Assembly: GCF_011393335.1 (NCBI RefSeq)
Contig: NZ_CP049865.1
Coordinates: 3,366,722 to 3,430,721 of the forward strand
DNA: 64,000 nucleotides
Reading direction: 5' to 3'
From: Propioniciclava coleopterorum
GTDB lineage: Bacteria > Actinomycetota > Actinomycetes > Propionibacteriales > Propionibacteriaceae
Of the stretch, positions 1-8,792 are shown in pieces (within the stretch, counting starts at the first letter, position 1; every line of letters starts with the position of its first letter). Below the pieces are notes generated by a model. The model was not told the DNA's origin. It ran no database searches and saw only the letters and a list, made by a program, of their open reading frames with translations. Position numbers and translations under genes: made by a program.

Positions 1-713
1 TTGACGCCCCAGCGCGCGGTCTGCACGGCGGCCTCGAGGATGATGTCGGAGTTCATCTTGGAGACGCCGTGCTCGCGCTCCATGAACTCGATCGGCACCT
101 CGACGACCTTGTAGCCGCGCTGCAGGGCGTTCCAGGTCAGGTCGACCTGGAAGCCGTAGCCGTAGGTGGAGATGTCGTCGATGATCGCGCGCAGCACGGG
201 CGCCTTGAACAGGTTCAGGCCGCCGGTCGGGTCCTTGACGCCGATCCCGAGCCACAGCCGGGTCCACAGCGAGCCGCCGCGCGAGAGCAGTTCGCGGCTC
301 TTGGGCCAGTTCACGACGCTGCCGCCGCGCACCCAGCGGCTGCCCTTGACCATGTCGGCGTCCACGAGCGCGTTGAGCAGCTTGGGCAGTTCCTCGGGCT
401 GGTGCGAGCCGTCGGCGTCGTGCTCGACCAGCACGTCGTAATCGCGGTCCAGGCCCCAGCGGAAGGCGTCCAGGTAGGCCTTGCCGAGGCCCTCCTTGCC
501 CTGGCGGTGCACGACGTGGATGTGGTCGTCGGCCGCGGCGAGTTCGTCGGCGCGCTTGCCCGTGCCGTCCGGGGAGTTGTCGTCGGCGATGAGCAGGTGT
601 GCCTGCGGCACCGCAGCCCGCAGCCGCGAGGTGATCATGTCGACGTTCTCGATCTCGTTGAAGGTCGGGATGATCACCAGGATCCGACCGAGCCCTTCGT
701 AGGGCTGTGCCAT
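1..713 (-). CDS. ppm1: Polyprenol monophosphomannose synthase (GT2), C-terminus cut by window edge
   Basis: Transfers mannose from GDP-mannose to polyprenyl phosphate at the inner face of the membrane, supplying the donor for lipoglycan and protein mannosylation. The translation starts MAQPYEGLGRILVIIPTFNE. It has the GT2 N-terminal strand, then DDNSPDGT, a metal-binding region in EHDADGSHQPEELP, and GSRWVRGGSV. About 237 codons are visible and the C-terminus lies outside the window. The ATG sits 9 bp after the lnt stop, and the lnt TAA overlaps a good ribosome site (TAAGGAG), so the two genes are one transcription unit. Mycobacteria fuse these two activities into one protein; here they are separate adjacent genes. 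Confidence 0.9.
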   Translation of the reverse strand, partial: MAQPYEGLGRILVIIPTFNEIENVDMITSRLRAAVPQAHLLIADDNSPDGTGKRADELAAADDHIHVVHRQGKEGLGKAYLDAFRWGLDRDYDVLVEHDADGSHQPEELPKLLNALVDADMVKGSRWVRGGSVVNWPKSRELLSRGGSLWTRLWLGIGVKDPTGGLNLFKAPVLRAIIDDISTYGYGFQVDLTWNALQRGYKVVEVPIEFMEREHGVSKMNSDIILEAAVQTARWGV

Positions 714-722
714 GTTCGCTCC

Positions 723-2312
723 TTAAGCGCGTCTCGGGGAAGACTTACCCTCCATTGTTCCACCCCGACGCGCCGCGACCCGCCTCGACAGGCCCCACAC
801 CATCCCGGACGCCGCGATCAGGGACAGCCCGTACTCCAGCCACGACTGCAGTCGCATGGCGGGCGTCGCGGGGGTGGTCTCCAGGGGCAGAACGTCCACC
901 CCGGACGCCGCGACCGAGTCCGGCGCCTGCCGCAGCACCTGGCCCTGCGGCCCGATCAGCCCCGACACGCCCGAGGTGGTGACCACCTGGATCGTGCGCC
1001 GCATCTCCGCCGCCCGGACGCGGGTCGCGGTGAACTGCTGCGCGATCTGGTTGGTGCCCTGGTACATGGCGTTGCTGCTCTGCACGATCATGACCTGCGC
1101 GCCGGCGTCCACGGCCTGGTAGAGCGTGCCCGGGAAGATCACCTCGTAACAGATGGCGACGCCCACCTCGACGGTGCGGCCGTCCGGCAGCCGGGCCGGG
1201 AACGAACCGGGCTCGGTGCCGGGCACCGACTGGGCGCCGACGTAGCGCAGTTCGGGGATGAGGGGCAGCAGCAGGTCGCGGCCCGGGATCCACTCGCCGA
1301 ACGGGACCAGGTTGCGCTTGGCGTAGGTGAGGTCGGCGCCGGCGTCGGTCCACCACAGCGCGACCGTCTGCCGGGTCTCGGCGGCGACGTCCTCGTAGAT
1401 CGACCCGACCAGGATCGGCACGCCCGCGACGGCGACCGCCTCCTCGACCGCGGCCCGGGTCGGCACGTCCGCGCGCGGGTCCATGTCGGTGGAGTTCTCC
1501 GGCCACGCGATGAACTGGGGCCGGGGCAGTTCGCCCGCGTCCACCCGGCGCATCAGCGCCGCCGTCTCGTCGCGGGAGTTGTAGGTGATCGTCCGGGCCG
1601 GACCCAGGCCGTAGACGCCCCCGCCGGGGGCGCCGCCCTGCACCCAGCCGACCGCGACCTCGCCGTCGCTGGTGGGCCGGATCAGGCTCCCACCCGCCCC
1701 GGCGGCGAGCACCGCGACCAGCACCCACGCGACGGTGCTCCCGGTGGACCAGCCGGGCGCCTCGAGCAGCGCCAGCAGCACCTGCCCCAGGGCGGCGACC
1801 ACGAACGTGACGCCGGCGGCGCCGACCAGCGGGTACAGACCCGCCAGCGGGGTGTCGAGCTGGGTGTAGCCCAGCCGCATCCAGCCGAACCCGTCGAACG
1901 GCCACACGGAGATCACGAACTCGCACAACGACCAGGCCGCCGCCCCGAAGATCGGCCAGGCGCGCAGGTCGCGGGTGAGGAAGCCGGCCAGGGCGACCCC
2001 CACGTACACCAGCGACGTGGCCAGCGTCATCCCGGCGTACGACAGGATCAGGATCTCGGTCTGCCAGATCAGCGAGGTGCCCATGAATGCCACCCCGAAC
2101 GCCCACCCGGACGCCAGCGCGGCGCCCAGCCCGCGGGCGCGCCGGACGCACCAGCCGAGAACCACGACCGCCAGGACCGCGCAGGGGGCCCAGCCGATGG
2201 GGGCGAAGGCCAGCGAGGCGAGCAGGCCGCCGACCGCGGCGAGGACCACCAGGGTGACGGCGGGCCAGCGGGTCGATGCGAGCCGCCACGGCTGGGTCGC
2301 GGTTCGGGCCAT
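723..2312 (-). CDS. lnt: Apolipoprotein N-acyltransferase
   Basis: Adds the third acyl chain to the N-terminal cysteine of lipoproteins in the membrane. The 529-residue protein has about seven hydrophobic segments over residues 15-210 and then a nitrilase-fold domain. The catalytic triad expected from E. coli Lnt is visible: E272 in AWPENSTD, K332 in YAKRNLVPFGEW and C388 in VAICYEVIFP. A GTG at 2315 directly precedes the ATG and lies 7 nt after a TAGGCT -10 element (2323-2328), so a leaderless start three bases earlier is equally plausible. It is followed by ppm1. Its substrates would include the lipobox proteins in this window (12070, 20473, 51489). Confidence 0.92.
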   Translation of the reverse strand: MARTATQPWRLASTRWPAVTLVVLAAVGGLLASLAFAPIGWAPCAVLAVVVLGWCVRRARGLGAALASGWAFGVAFMGTSLIWQTEILILSYAGMTLATSLVYVGVALAGFLTRDLRAWPIFGAAAWSLCEFVISVWPFDGFGWMRLGYTQLDTPLAGLYPLVGAAGVTFVVAALGQVLLALLEAPGWSTGSTVAWVLVAVLAAGAGGSLIRPTSDGEVAVGWVQGGAPGGGVYGLGPARTITYNSRDETAALMRRVDAGELPRPQFIAWPENSTDMDPRADVPTRAAVEEAVAVAGVPILVGSIYEDVAAETRQTVALWWTDAGADLTYAKRNLVPFGEWIPGRDLLLPLIPELRYVGAQSVPGTEPGSFPARLPDGRTVEVGVAICYEVIFPGTLYQAVDAGAQVMIVQSSNAMYQGTNQIAQQFTATRVRAAEMRRTIQVVTTSGVSGLIGPQGQVLRQAPDSVAASGVDVLPLETTPATPAMRLQSWLEYGLSLIAASGMVWGLSRRVAARRGGTMEGKSSPRRA

Positions 2313-2406
2313 CACGCCGGGAAGCCTAGCCGCTGCCCGGCGGAGCGGAGGGGACGACGATCGGGCGGCCGTAGTCTGACCACGACATCGGTCGAGAGGA
2401 GCCACC

Positions 2407-2979
2407 ATGCGCGAACTCGTCTACTACGTCGCCGTCAGCATCGACGGCTACATCGCCGACGCCCACGGAGGGTTCGACGCCTTCCTCGTCGAGGGCGACC
2501 ACGCCGAGGTCGTGTTCGGCGAGTACGCCGACGCGCTGCCGGTCCAGGCGCACACCGCGTTGGGCATCGAGCCGCCCGGAACCCGGTTCGACACGGTCCT
2601 CATGGGCTGGAACACGCTGACCCCCGCCCTGGACATCGGGATCACCAGCCCCTACCCGCACCTGCGCCAGTACGTGGCGACCACCCATCCGCGCGAGCAC
2701 GACCCGGCGATCACCCTGACCACGGACCCGCTGGCCACCGTGCGCGACCTGAAGCGCGAGGACGGACTCGGGATCTGGCTCTGCGGAGGCGGCCGGCTCG
2801 CCGGGACGCTGCTGCCGGAGATCGACCGGCTCGTCCTCAAGCGCAACCCGGTCGTGCTGGGCTCCGGCGTCCCGCTCTTCGGGGGCCTCCCCCAGCCCGC
2901 CCGGCCGTTCGCCCTCACCGACGTCCGCCGGTTCGCCTCGGGCGTGGTGATCGAGGAGTACGCCGCGCCGCGCCGGTGA
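2407..2979 (+). CDS. Dihydrofolate reductase / RibD-C family oxidoreductase
   Basis: A 190-residue single-domain protein of the RibD C-terminal/DHFR fold, which usually binds NADPH. Visible features are the N-terminal strand VYYVAVSIDGYIA, the central TVLMGWNTL segment and the nucleotide-binding glycine run WLCGGGRLAGTLL, followed by GSGVPLFGG. Stand-alone members such as this are mostly uncharacterised reductases and should not be taken for the housekeeping FolA. The start is set by GAGGAG about 7 nt upstream of the ATG. A TAGTCT -10-like box lies at 2372-2377. It is divergent from lnt. The family call is firm; the substrate is unknown. Confidence 0.8.
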   Translation: MRELVYYVAVSIDGYIADAHGGFDAFLVEGDHAEVVFGEYADALPVQAHTALGIEPPGTRFDTVLMGWNTLTPALDIGITSPYPHLRQYVATTHPREHDPAITLTTDPLATVRDLKREDGLGIWLCGGGRLAGTLLPEIDRLVLKRNPVVLGSGVPLFGGLPQPARPFALTDVRRFASGVVIEEYAAPRR

Positions 2980-3064
2980 CCGGTGCCCCGCCCTGCTCCG
3001 CCCCCGTTGGTGGAGCCCCGCACCGTGCCCTCGCGGCGGCCCGCGGCGTCCTAGAGTGAGGGCC

Positions 3065-4417
3065 ATGACCGCTGATCTCTCCGCCCGCATCTCCGACCTC
3101 CTGCCCGGCGTCGTCGAGGACCTGACCGCCCTGGTGGCGATCCCCTCGGTGAGCTCGCTGCCCGACCGCCACGCCGACGTCGACGCGACGGTGGACGCAG
3201 TCAGCGCGCTGCTGACCGACCTGGGCTGCGACGACCTGGAGGTGGTCCGCGAGGGCGGCCAGCCGGCGATCATCGCCCGCTTCCCCGCGCCGGAGGGGCA
3301 GCCCACGGTCTGCCTGTACGCGCACCTGGACGTCCAGCCCACCGGCGACCTGGCGCTGTGGACCACCGAACCCTTCGTCGCCACCCGCCGCGGCGACCGG
3401 CTGTACGGGCGCGGCGTCGTCGACGACAAGGCGGGGATCGCGGTGCACCTGGCCGCGCTGCGCGCGTTCGACGGGAAGCCGCCGGTCGGCGTCACGCTCT
3501 TCATCGAGGGCGAGGAGGAGATCGGCTCCCCCACCCTCGCGACGATCCTCGAGCGGCACAGCGACAAGCTGGCGTCCGACGTGTTCGTCATCTGCGACTC
3601 GGGCAACTGGCAGGTCGGGACGCCGGCGTTCACCACCGCGCTCCGCGGCCTGGTCGACCTCGTGGTCCGGGTGGACACCCTCGACCACGCCCTGCACTCG
3701 GGCCAGTTCGGCGGCGTGGTCCCGGACGCGCTCACCACGCTGGTCCGGCTGCTCGCCACCCTGCACGACGAGAACGGCGACGTGGCGGTGGCGGGCCTGG
3801 CCGTCGCCGAGCCGTTCGACCTCGACTACCCCGAGGACCGGATGCGCGCGGAGGCGGGTCTGCTCGACGGGGTCGAGCTCGTGGGCACCGGCCCGCTGGC
3901 CGACCGGGTCTGGAGCCGGCCCTCCCTCACCGTCCTGGCCATCGACGCGACGCCGGTGGCGGACGCGTCGAACACGCTGGCTCCCAACGCCCGCGCCAAG
4001 GTCAGCATGCGGATCGCGCCCAACCAGGACCCGGCGGCCGCCATGGCCGCGCTGTCGCGGCACCTCACCGAGCACGCGCCCTTCGGCGCGAAGGTGACCA
4101 TCAGCGAGGGCTCGGCCGGCTCGGGCACCGTCGTCGAGATGGCCGGCCCCGTCGCCGACCTGGCGCGCGCGGTGTACTCGGACGCCTTCCGGAACCCCGC
4201 GGTCGACATGGGCCAGGGCGGCTCGATCCCGATGGTGGCGGACTTCCAGCGCGCCTACCCCGACGCGCAGATCCTGGTCACGGGCGTGGCCGACCCCGAC
4301 TCCCGGATGCACGGCATCGACGAGTCGCTGGACCTGATCGACCTGGAGGCCGCGGCGCTCGCCGAGGCGTCCCTGCTGCAGGGCCTCGCGGATCAGACCA
4401 GCGGTCGGTCCGCGTAG
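3065..4417 (+). CDS. M20 family metallodipeptidase/peptidase
   Basis: A 450-residue cytosolic M20/M28-type zinc peptidase, most like the dipeptidases of the ArgE/DapE/CNDP group. Metal-site and catalytic signatures are visible: YAHLDVQPT (His-x-Asp), YGRGVVDDKAG (bridging Asp) and the EGEEEIGSP pair of glutamates, with the dimerisation domain inserted in the middle. ATG 3065 was chosen over an upstream in-frame GTG at 3056 because a TAGAGT -10 box (3052-3057) ends exactly 7 nt before it, which predicts a leaderless transcript. The 3' end overlaps the convergent Lrp gene by 25 bp. Substrate specificity cannot be read from the sequence. Confidence 0.88.
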   Translation: MTADLSARISDLLPGVVEDLTALVAIPSVSSLPDRHADVDATVDAVSALLTDLGCDDLEVVREGGQPAIIARFPAPEGQPTVCLYAHLDVQPTGDLALWTTEPFVATRRGDRLYGRGVVDDKAGIAVHLAALRAFDGKPPVGVTLFIEGEEEIGSPTLATILERHSDKLASDVFVICDSGNWQVGTPAFTTALRGLVDLVVRVDTLDHALHSGQFGGVVPDALTTLVRLLATLHDENGDVAVAGLAVAEPFDLDYPEDRMRAEAGLLDGVELVGTGPLADRVWSRPSLTVLAIDATPVADASNTLAPNARAKVSMRIAPNQDPAAAMAALSRHLTEHAPFGAKVTISEGSAGSGTVVEMAGPVADLARAVYSDAFRNPAVDMGQGGSIPMVADFQRAYPDAQILVTGVADPDSRMHGIDESLDLIDLEAAALAEASLLQGLADQTSGRSA

Positions 4418-4830
4418 GGGACGCTCAGCACCAGCTGGGTCTCGGTGGCGACGCTGACCCGGTGGCGGATCTCCTTCAGCACGCGCTCGAGGTCGGCCGG
4501 TGACTCGACCTGCACCTTCAGCAGGTAGCTCGCCAGGCCGGCCATCGAGTAGCAGGAGACCACCTCGGGCAGGTCGGCGATCAGCTCGGGGAGCTCGTCC
4601 TCGCTCATGTCGTCGCGCAGCCGCACCGACACGAAGCCGGTGAGCAGCTTGCCGAGCGCCTGGGGGTCGACGATGGCCTTGTAGCCGGTGATCACGCCGC
4701 GCTGCTCCAGGCGCCGCACCCGCTGCTGCGCCGCCGAGGTGGACAGACCCGTCGCCTTGCCCAGGTCGGTGTAGGACATCCGCCCGTCGCGGGACAGGAG
4801 TCCGATGATCTGCTCGTCGATGCGTTCCAC
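4393..4830 (-). CDS. Lrp/AsnC family transcriptional regulator
   Basis: A 145-residue regulator with an N-terminal winged helix-turn-helix (MSYTDLGKATGLSTSAAQQRVRRLE within residues 18-43) and a C-terminal RAM/ACT-like effector domain that normally senses amino acids. Length and domain order match the family. The GTG start at 4830 is chosen because the ATG 8 bp upstream is out of frame. Only 27 bp separate it from the divergent exonuclease gene at 4858, so the two start signals are packed together. It converges on the M20 peptidase, a plausible target since Lrp proteins often control peptide or amino-acid genes, but this is inference. Confidence 0.9.
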   Translation of the reverse strand: MERIDEQIIGLLSRDGRMSYTDLGKATGLSTSAAQQRVRRLEQRGVITGYKAIVDPQALGKLLTGFVSVRLRDDMSEDELPELIADLPEVVSCYSMAGLASYLLKVQVESPADLERVLKEIRHRVSVATETQLVLSVPYADRPLV

Positions 4831-4857
4831 CGCACCATCGTGTCACACTGATGCATC

Positions 4858-5760
4858 ATGAACGGGCCGCGCACACTACTTTTTGATTCAGCCTCCCTGT
4901 ATTTCAGGGCATTCTTCGGCCTCCCGGCGTCTTTGACGACGCAATCGGGAGAACCTGTGAACGCTGTTCGGGGCCTGCTGGACTTTCTGGCACGTTTCAT
5001 CACCGGGTACCGCCCCACCCAGGTCGCGTGCTGCTGGGACGACGCCTGGCGGCCCACCTGGCGCGTCGAACTGCTGCCCAGCTACAAGGCCCACCGCGTC
5101 GCGTTCGGCGACGTGGAGGAGGTGCCGGCCGAACTGAACGCGCAGGTGCCCTGGATCCGCGAGGTGCTGGACGCCCTCGGGCTGCCGATCGTCGGCGCCG
5201 CCGACCACGAGGCCGACGACGTGATCGCGACCCTGGCCCGCGGCGCGAGCACGCCGGTGGACGTCGTGACCGGCGACCGGGACCTGTTCCAGCTCGTGGA
5301 GCCGACCCGACCCACCCGGGTGCTGTACGTGGCGCGCGGCGTGGCCAAGCACGAGCGCGTCGACGACGCGTGGCTGCGGGCCAAGTACGGCATCGACGGC
5401 TCCGGCTACGTCGACTTCGCGGTGCTGCGCGGCGACCCCTCCGACGGGCTGCCCGGCGTGAAGGGCATCGGAGAGAAGACCGCCGCCGGGCTCATCGATC
5501 GCTTCGGGGACCTGGCCGGGATGGTCGCCCACGTCGACCAGCTCTCCCCCGCCGTGGCGCGGGCGCTGTCGTCCTCGGTCGACTACCTGGGCCCCGCCCA
5601 GCAGGTCGTCACCGCCGCCACGGACGCGCCCGTCCCGGCGGACCTGGACCTCACGCTGCCGAAGGCCCCCCGCGACCCGGACGCCTTCGCGCGCCTCGCC
5701 GAGGACCTCAACCTCGGCGGCGCCGCCGAGCGCATCCTGAAGGCGCTCGCCCTGCCCTGA
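4858..5760 (+). CDS. Stand-alone 5'-3' exonuclease (PolA N-domain/FEN type)
   Basis: A 300-residue protein equal to the 5' nuclease domain of DNA polymerase I without the polymerase. Metal-binding acidic residues are visible in LLFDSAS, HEADDVIATL and VTGDRDLFQLV, followed by the helix-hairpin-helix GLPGVKGIGEKTAAGLI that grips duplex DNA. Such proteins remove RNA primers or flaps. The reading frame is intact and the start MNGPRTLLFDS is typical. The first 45-50 codons are clearly poorer in G+C than the rest: a hand count of 4861-4920 gives about 53%, against about 70% in the 60 bases from 5041. Confidence 0.9.
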   Translation: MNGPRTLLFDSASLYFRAFFGLPASLTTQSGEPVNAVRGLLDFLARFITGYRPTQVACCWDDAWRPTWRVELLPSYKAHRVAFGDVEEVPAELNAQVPWIREVLDALGLPIVGAADHEADDVIATLARGASTPVDVVTGDRDLFQLVEPTRPTRVLYVARGVAKHERVDDAWLRAKYGIDGSGYVDFAVLRGDPSDGLPGVKGIGEKTAAGLIDRFGDLAGMVAHVDQLSPAVARALSSSVDYLGPAQQVVTAATDAPVPADLDLTLPKAPRDPDAFARLAEDLNLGGAAERILKALALP

Positions 5761-5766
5761 GCCCGA

Positions 5767-7352
5767 TCATCCTCGGGCGTCGAGCGGCCCGGATGCCAGT
5801 GCGCGCACGTCGGCCAGCGTGTCGGCCTGGTCGGCTGTCTTGTCGTCGCGGTAGCGCAGGACGCGGGCGAACCGGAGCGCCACGCCCCCGGGGTACCGGC
5901 TGGAGCGCTGCACGCCGTCGAAGGCGATCTCGACCACCTGTTCCGGACGCACCCTGACCACGTAGCCGTCGGTGGGCCTGTCGGCGAGCTCGGCGAAGCG
6001 CTCGGTCTGCCAGGCGAGCATCGCGTCGGTCATGCCCTTGAACGTCTTGCCCAGCATCACGAAGCCGTCGCCGTCGCGGGCGCCGAGGTGGATGTTCGAC
6101 AGCGTCCCGGCGCGGCGGCCGTTGCCGCGTTCGACGGCCAGCACCACCAGGTCGAGGGTGTGGCGCGGCTTGACCTTGATCCAGCCGCTGCCGCGGCGTC
6201 CGGCCTGGTAGGGGGCAGCCAGGTCCTTGATGACGAGGCCCTCCTGCCCGGCGGCGACCACTTCGGCGAACCGGGTCGCCGCCCGCTCGGCCCCGCCCGG
6301 CTCGGCGGGGTCGACCCGGACGCCCGTGGTGCGGAACGCGGCCGGGACCACCTGCTCCAGCGCGGCGAGCCGCACCGAAAGCGGCTCGTCCAGCAGCACC
6401 CGGTCCTCGATCAGGAGGGCGTCGAAGAAGAACGGCGTCAGCCCGGCACCCGAGGCGTTCGCATCGTTCGGCGGCTGATCGCCGGCCGTCGGTGAGGGGT
6501 GGCGGCAGCAGCCGTTGCGGCGGCGATCTCCTGGAACGGGCGGGCTCGTCCGTCCGCGGCGAGGGCGAGCACCTCGCCATCCAGGACGACGCGTCCGACC
6601 GGAAGCGCCCGGACCAGCGCGGCCACCTCCGGCAGGCGCTCGGTGATGTCGTCCAGCGAGCGGGTGAACAGCCGCACCGCTTCGCCGTCCTTGTGCGCCT
6701 GGAGCCGGATGCCGTCCAGCTTGGTGTCCAGCAGGGCCTCCCCGGGCAGCTTGGCCAGCGCCTCGGGAACGCTCGGCGCCGAGGACGCCAGCATCGGCTG
6801 CACCGGCGTGCCGACGCTCAGCGTGAACTCCGCCAGGGCGGCCGCATCCCGGCGGGCCAGGGCGTCCGCGACGGGGGCGGGGCCGCCGGCGAACATCACC
6901 GCCCGGCGCAGCGCGGCCAGCGGGACGCCGTGGGCGGCGGCCAACCCCTCCACCACGGTCGACTCCTTGGCGCCCTGCAGCAGTTCGCCGGAGATCAGTG
7001 CGCTCAGGAACCGCTGCTCCGGGGCGGTTGCCGCGCCGAACAGCGCCTCGACCCGGGCCGACCGCAGGCCGGCCGACCCCGCGCCCGCGTAGCCGGTCAG
7101 GTCGTCCAGGGCGGCGTCCACCTGCGCCAGGGTGAGCGTCGGCTCGCCCACCGGGGTCGGGAGCGTGGCCAGCGTCGCCCACCCCACCCCGGTGCGCCGC
7201 TGCCGCGGCCTCCCGGAGAGGTAGGCGACGGCCAGCCCGGCGTCGGCCGGCCTGGCGCCGCGCAGCAGGGACGCGATCGCGTCCCGCTTGGCCAACCGGG
7301 ACCGGGTCTCCCCGACCTGCGTCGAGGTCGCGACCACGTCGTGCAGCAGCAT
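5767..7352 (-). pseudogene. ligB: ATP-dependent DNA ligase, one frameshift as sequenced
   Basis: ATP-dependent DNA ligase (EC 6.5.1.1) in two frames. The N-terminal part runs from [20 protein letters not shown] through the ligase N domain to the adenylation motif [14 protein letters not shown], where the KLDG lysine carries AMP, and on to [21 protein letters not shown]. The C-terminal part resumes at [15 protein letters not shown] and includes [30 protein letters not shown] and the OB-fold domain. One extra G in the G4 run at 6496-6499 joins them into a 528-residue protein of normal length. A sequencing error is likelier than true loss. The gene symbol is tentative. Confidence 0.85.
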
Positions 7353-7473
7353 GGGAACCAGTGTTCACCGGAACGCCGTCCGGAGGCGAGCCCGCGGCCT
7401 ACGCTGGTCGGAACGCGTCCGGCGCACCCCGGCCGCGCGCGCGGATCCGGGTCGCATCGAGGAGAGGCGGGCC

Positions 7474-8205
7474 ATGCGAGGGCTTCGCATCGTGGGGCGG
7501 GTCGCGGGCGTGGCGCTCATGCTCGCGGGCGCGATCATGTGCCTGCGGATCGGGGGCGCGGCACCCCACCAACCCGAGTACTGGTACAGCGGTGGGGCGT
7601 GCAACCTCGCGATGTGCGGCGAACTCGTGGACACGCCCGCCTGGGTGGCGGCGTGGGAACCCTGGGCCTTCGGCCTGGGTGTGTTCCTCGCCGGGCAGTT
7701 CCTGCTCGTCGGGACGTCACCGGCGCCGCCACGACCCGACACCACCCCCGCCCAGGACGTCGCCCGCGCGGCGCTCGCCGGGGCCGTCGTCTTCGTGACC
7801 GCCGGCGTGTGGCACTGGAGCGTGGAGATGTTCGGGGCGCTGTCCGGGGGCTACCACACCGGGGTGTTCCTCACGTTGGCGGCGAGCGTGCCCCTCTGGT
7901 TGGTGCTGTTCCGTTGGGTGCCGGGCCAGGCGTCGACGGAGGTGCGCATCGTGACGCTCGCCGCCGCTCACCTCTACGGCCTCGTCATGGTGGTCCCGCT
8001 GTTGAGCAGGGCGTTCGCCCACCTCGGGACGGCCCCCAGGCTCGACCACGGCTCCCCCGCCTTCACGCTGGCGGCGCTCGCAGGGGCCGCGGCCAGCCTC
8101 ATCGGGGCCGTGGTGTCGCGGTGGCGCGGCGGGCCTGAGCCGGCGGGCCGGGGCACGGAACCCCGCGCGGGTCAGCGGACGCGACCCGCCGGACGCAGCA
8201 CGTAG
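7474..8205 (+). CDS. Multi-pass membrane protein, unknown function
   Basis: A 243-residue protein I cannot assign. It has about six hydrophobic stretches, beginning with VGRVAGVALMLAGAIMCL (residues 8-25), then FGLGVFLAGQFLLVGT, an alanine/valine-rich helix at AALAGAVVFVTAGVWHW and three more before a hydrophilic Arg/Pro-rich tail. Two cysteines sit in the first external loop (GGACNLAMCGE). The start follows a GAGGAGAGG ribosome site. A TACGCT -10-like box lies near 7399-7404. The last 34 bp overlap the convergent metW gene. It does not resemble the methionine enzymes next to it and is transcribed towards them. Confidence 0.65.
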   Translation: MRGLRIVGRVAGVALMLAGAIMCLRIGGAAPHQPEYWYSGGACNLAMCGELVDTPAWVAAWEPWAFGLGVFLAGQFLLVGTSPAPPRPDTTPAQDVARAALAGAVVFVTAGVWHWSVEMFGALSGGYHTGVFLTLAASVPLWLVLFRWVPGQASTEVRIVTLAAAHLYGLVMVVPLLSRAFAHLGTAPRLDHGSPAFTLAALAGAAASLIGAVVSRWRGGPEPAGRGTEPRAGQRTRPAGRST

Positions 8206-8792
8206 ACTGCGGCGCCGGCCAGCAGGTTGGGGGCGCGGCCCGACATCCGCAGGCGGCGTCCGGACTGGGTGTAAGTGAACCGGCGGTCGATCACCAGACC
8301 GAGGTGGTCGAACAAATCCTCCAGGTCGGTCAGCGTGGTGAACCGGAGGTTCGGGGAGTTGTACCAGGCGTACGGGATCTCCTTGGAGATCGGCATCCGG
8401 CCGCCCAGCAGCCGCAGCCGGTTGGGGTAGTAGCCGAAGTTCGGCACCGACACGATCATCCGCTCGGCGACCCGCGCCATGTGCTGCAGGACGCTCTCGG
8501 GCCGCAGCATGGTCTGCAGGACGCGCGACAGCACCACCGTGTCGTAGGAGTCGTCGGCCAGGTCGGCCAGCGCCACGTCGATGTCGCGGTCGATCACCGG
8601 GACGCCGCGGCGGATGGCGGCCAAGACGGCGTCCGGGTCGATCTCGACGCCGGTGCCGCGGCAGCCGCGGGTACGGATCAGGTGGTCGAGCAGGATGCCC
8701 TCGCCGCAGCCCAGGTCCAGGACGCGGGAGCCGTCGAAGATCTGGTCGGCGACCAGCGCGAGGTCGGGACGCAGCCCGTCGCGGCGGCTCAT
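8172..8792 (-). CDS. metW: MetW, methionine biosynthesis protein (MetX partner)
   Basis: A 206-residue protein with a class I methyltransferase-like fold. Its SAM-site glycine motif is VLDLGCGEG, followed by TGVEIDP and the family-typical LSRVLQTMLRP and ISKEIPYAWYNSPN segments. In organisms that carry metXW pairs, MetW is needed for full homoserine acyltransferase activity; whether it methylates anything is unresolved. It is the last gene of metY-metX-metW. Its ATG overlaps the metX TGA (ATGA, 8789-8792), so it is translationally coupled to its partner. Confidence 0.93.
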   Translation of the reverse strand: MSRRDGLRPDLALVADQIFDGSRVLDLGCGEGILLDHLIRTRGCRGTGVEIDPDAVLAAIRRGVPVIDRDIDVALADLADDSYDTVVLSRVLQTMLRPESVLQHMARVAERMIVSVPNFGYYPNRLRLLGGRMPISKEIPYAWYNSPNLRFTTLTDLEDLFDHLGLVIDRRFTYTQSGRRLRMSGRAPNLLAGAAVYVLRPAGRVR

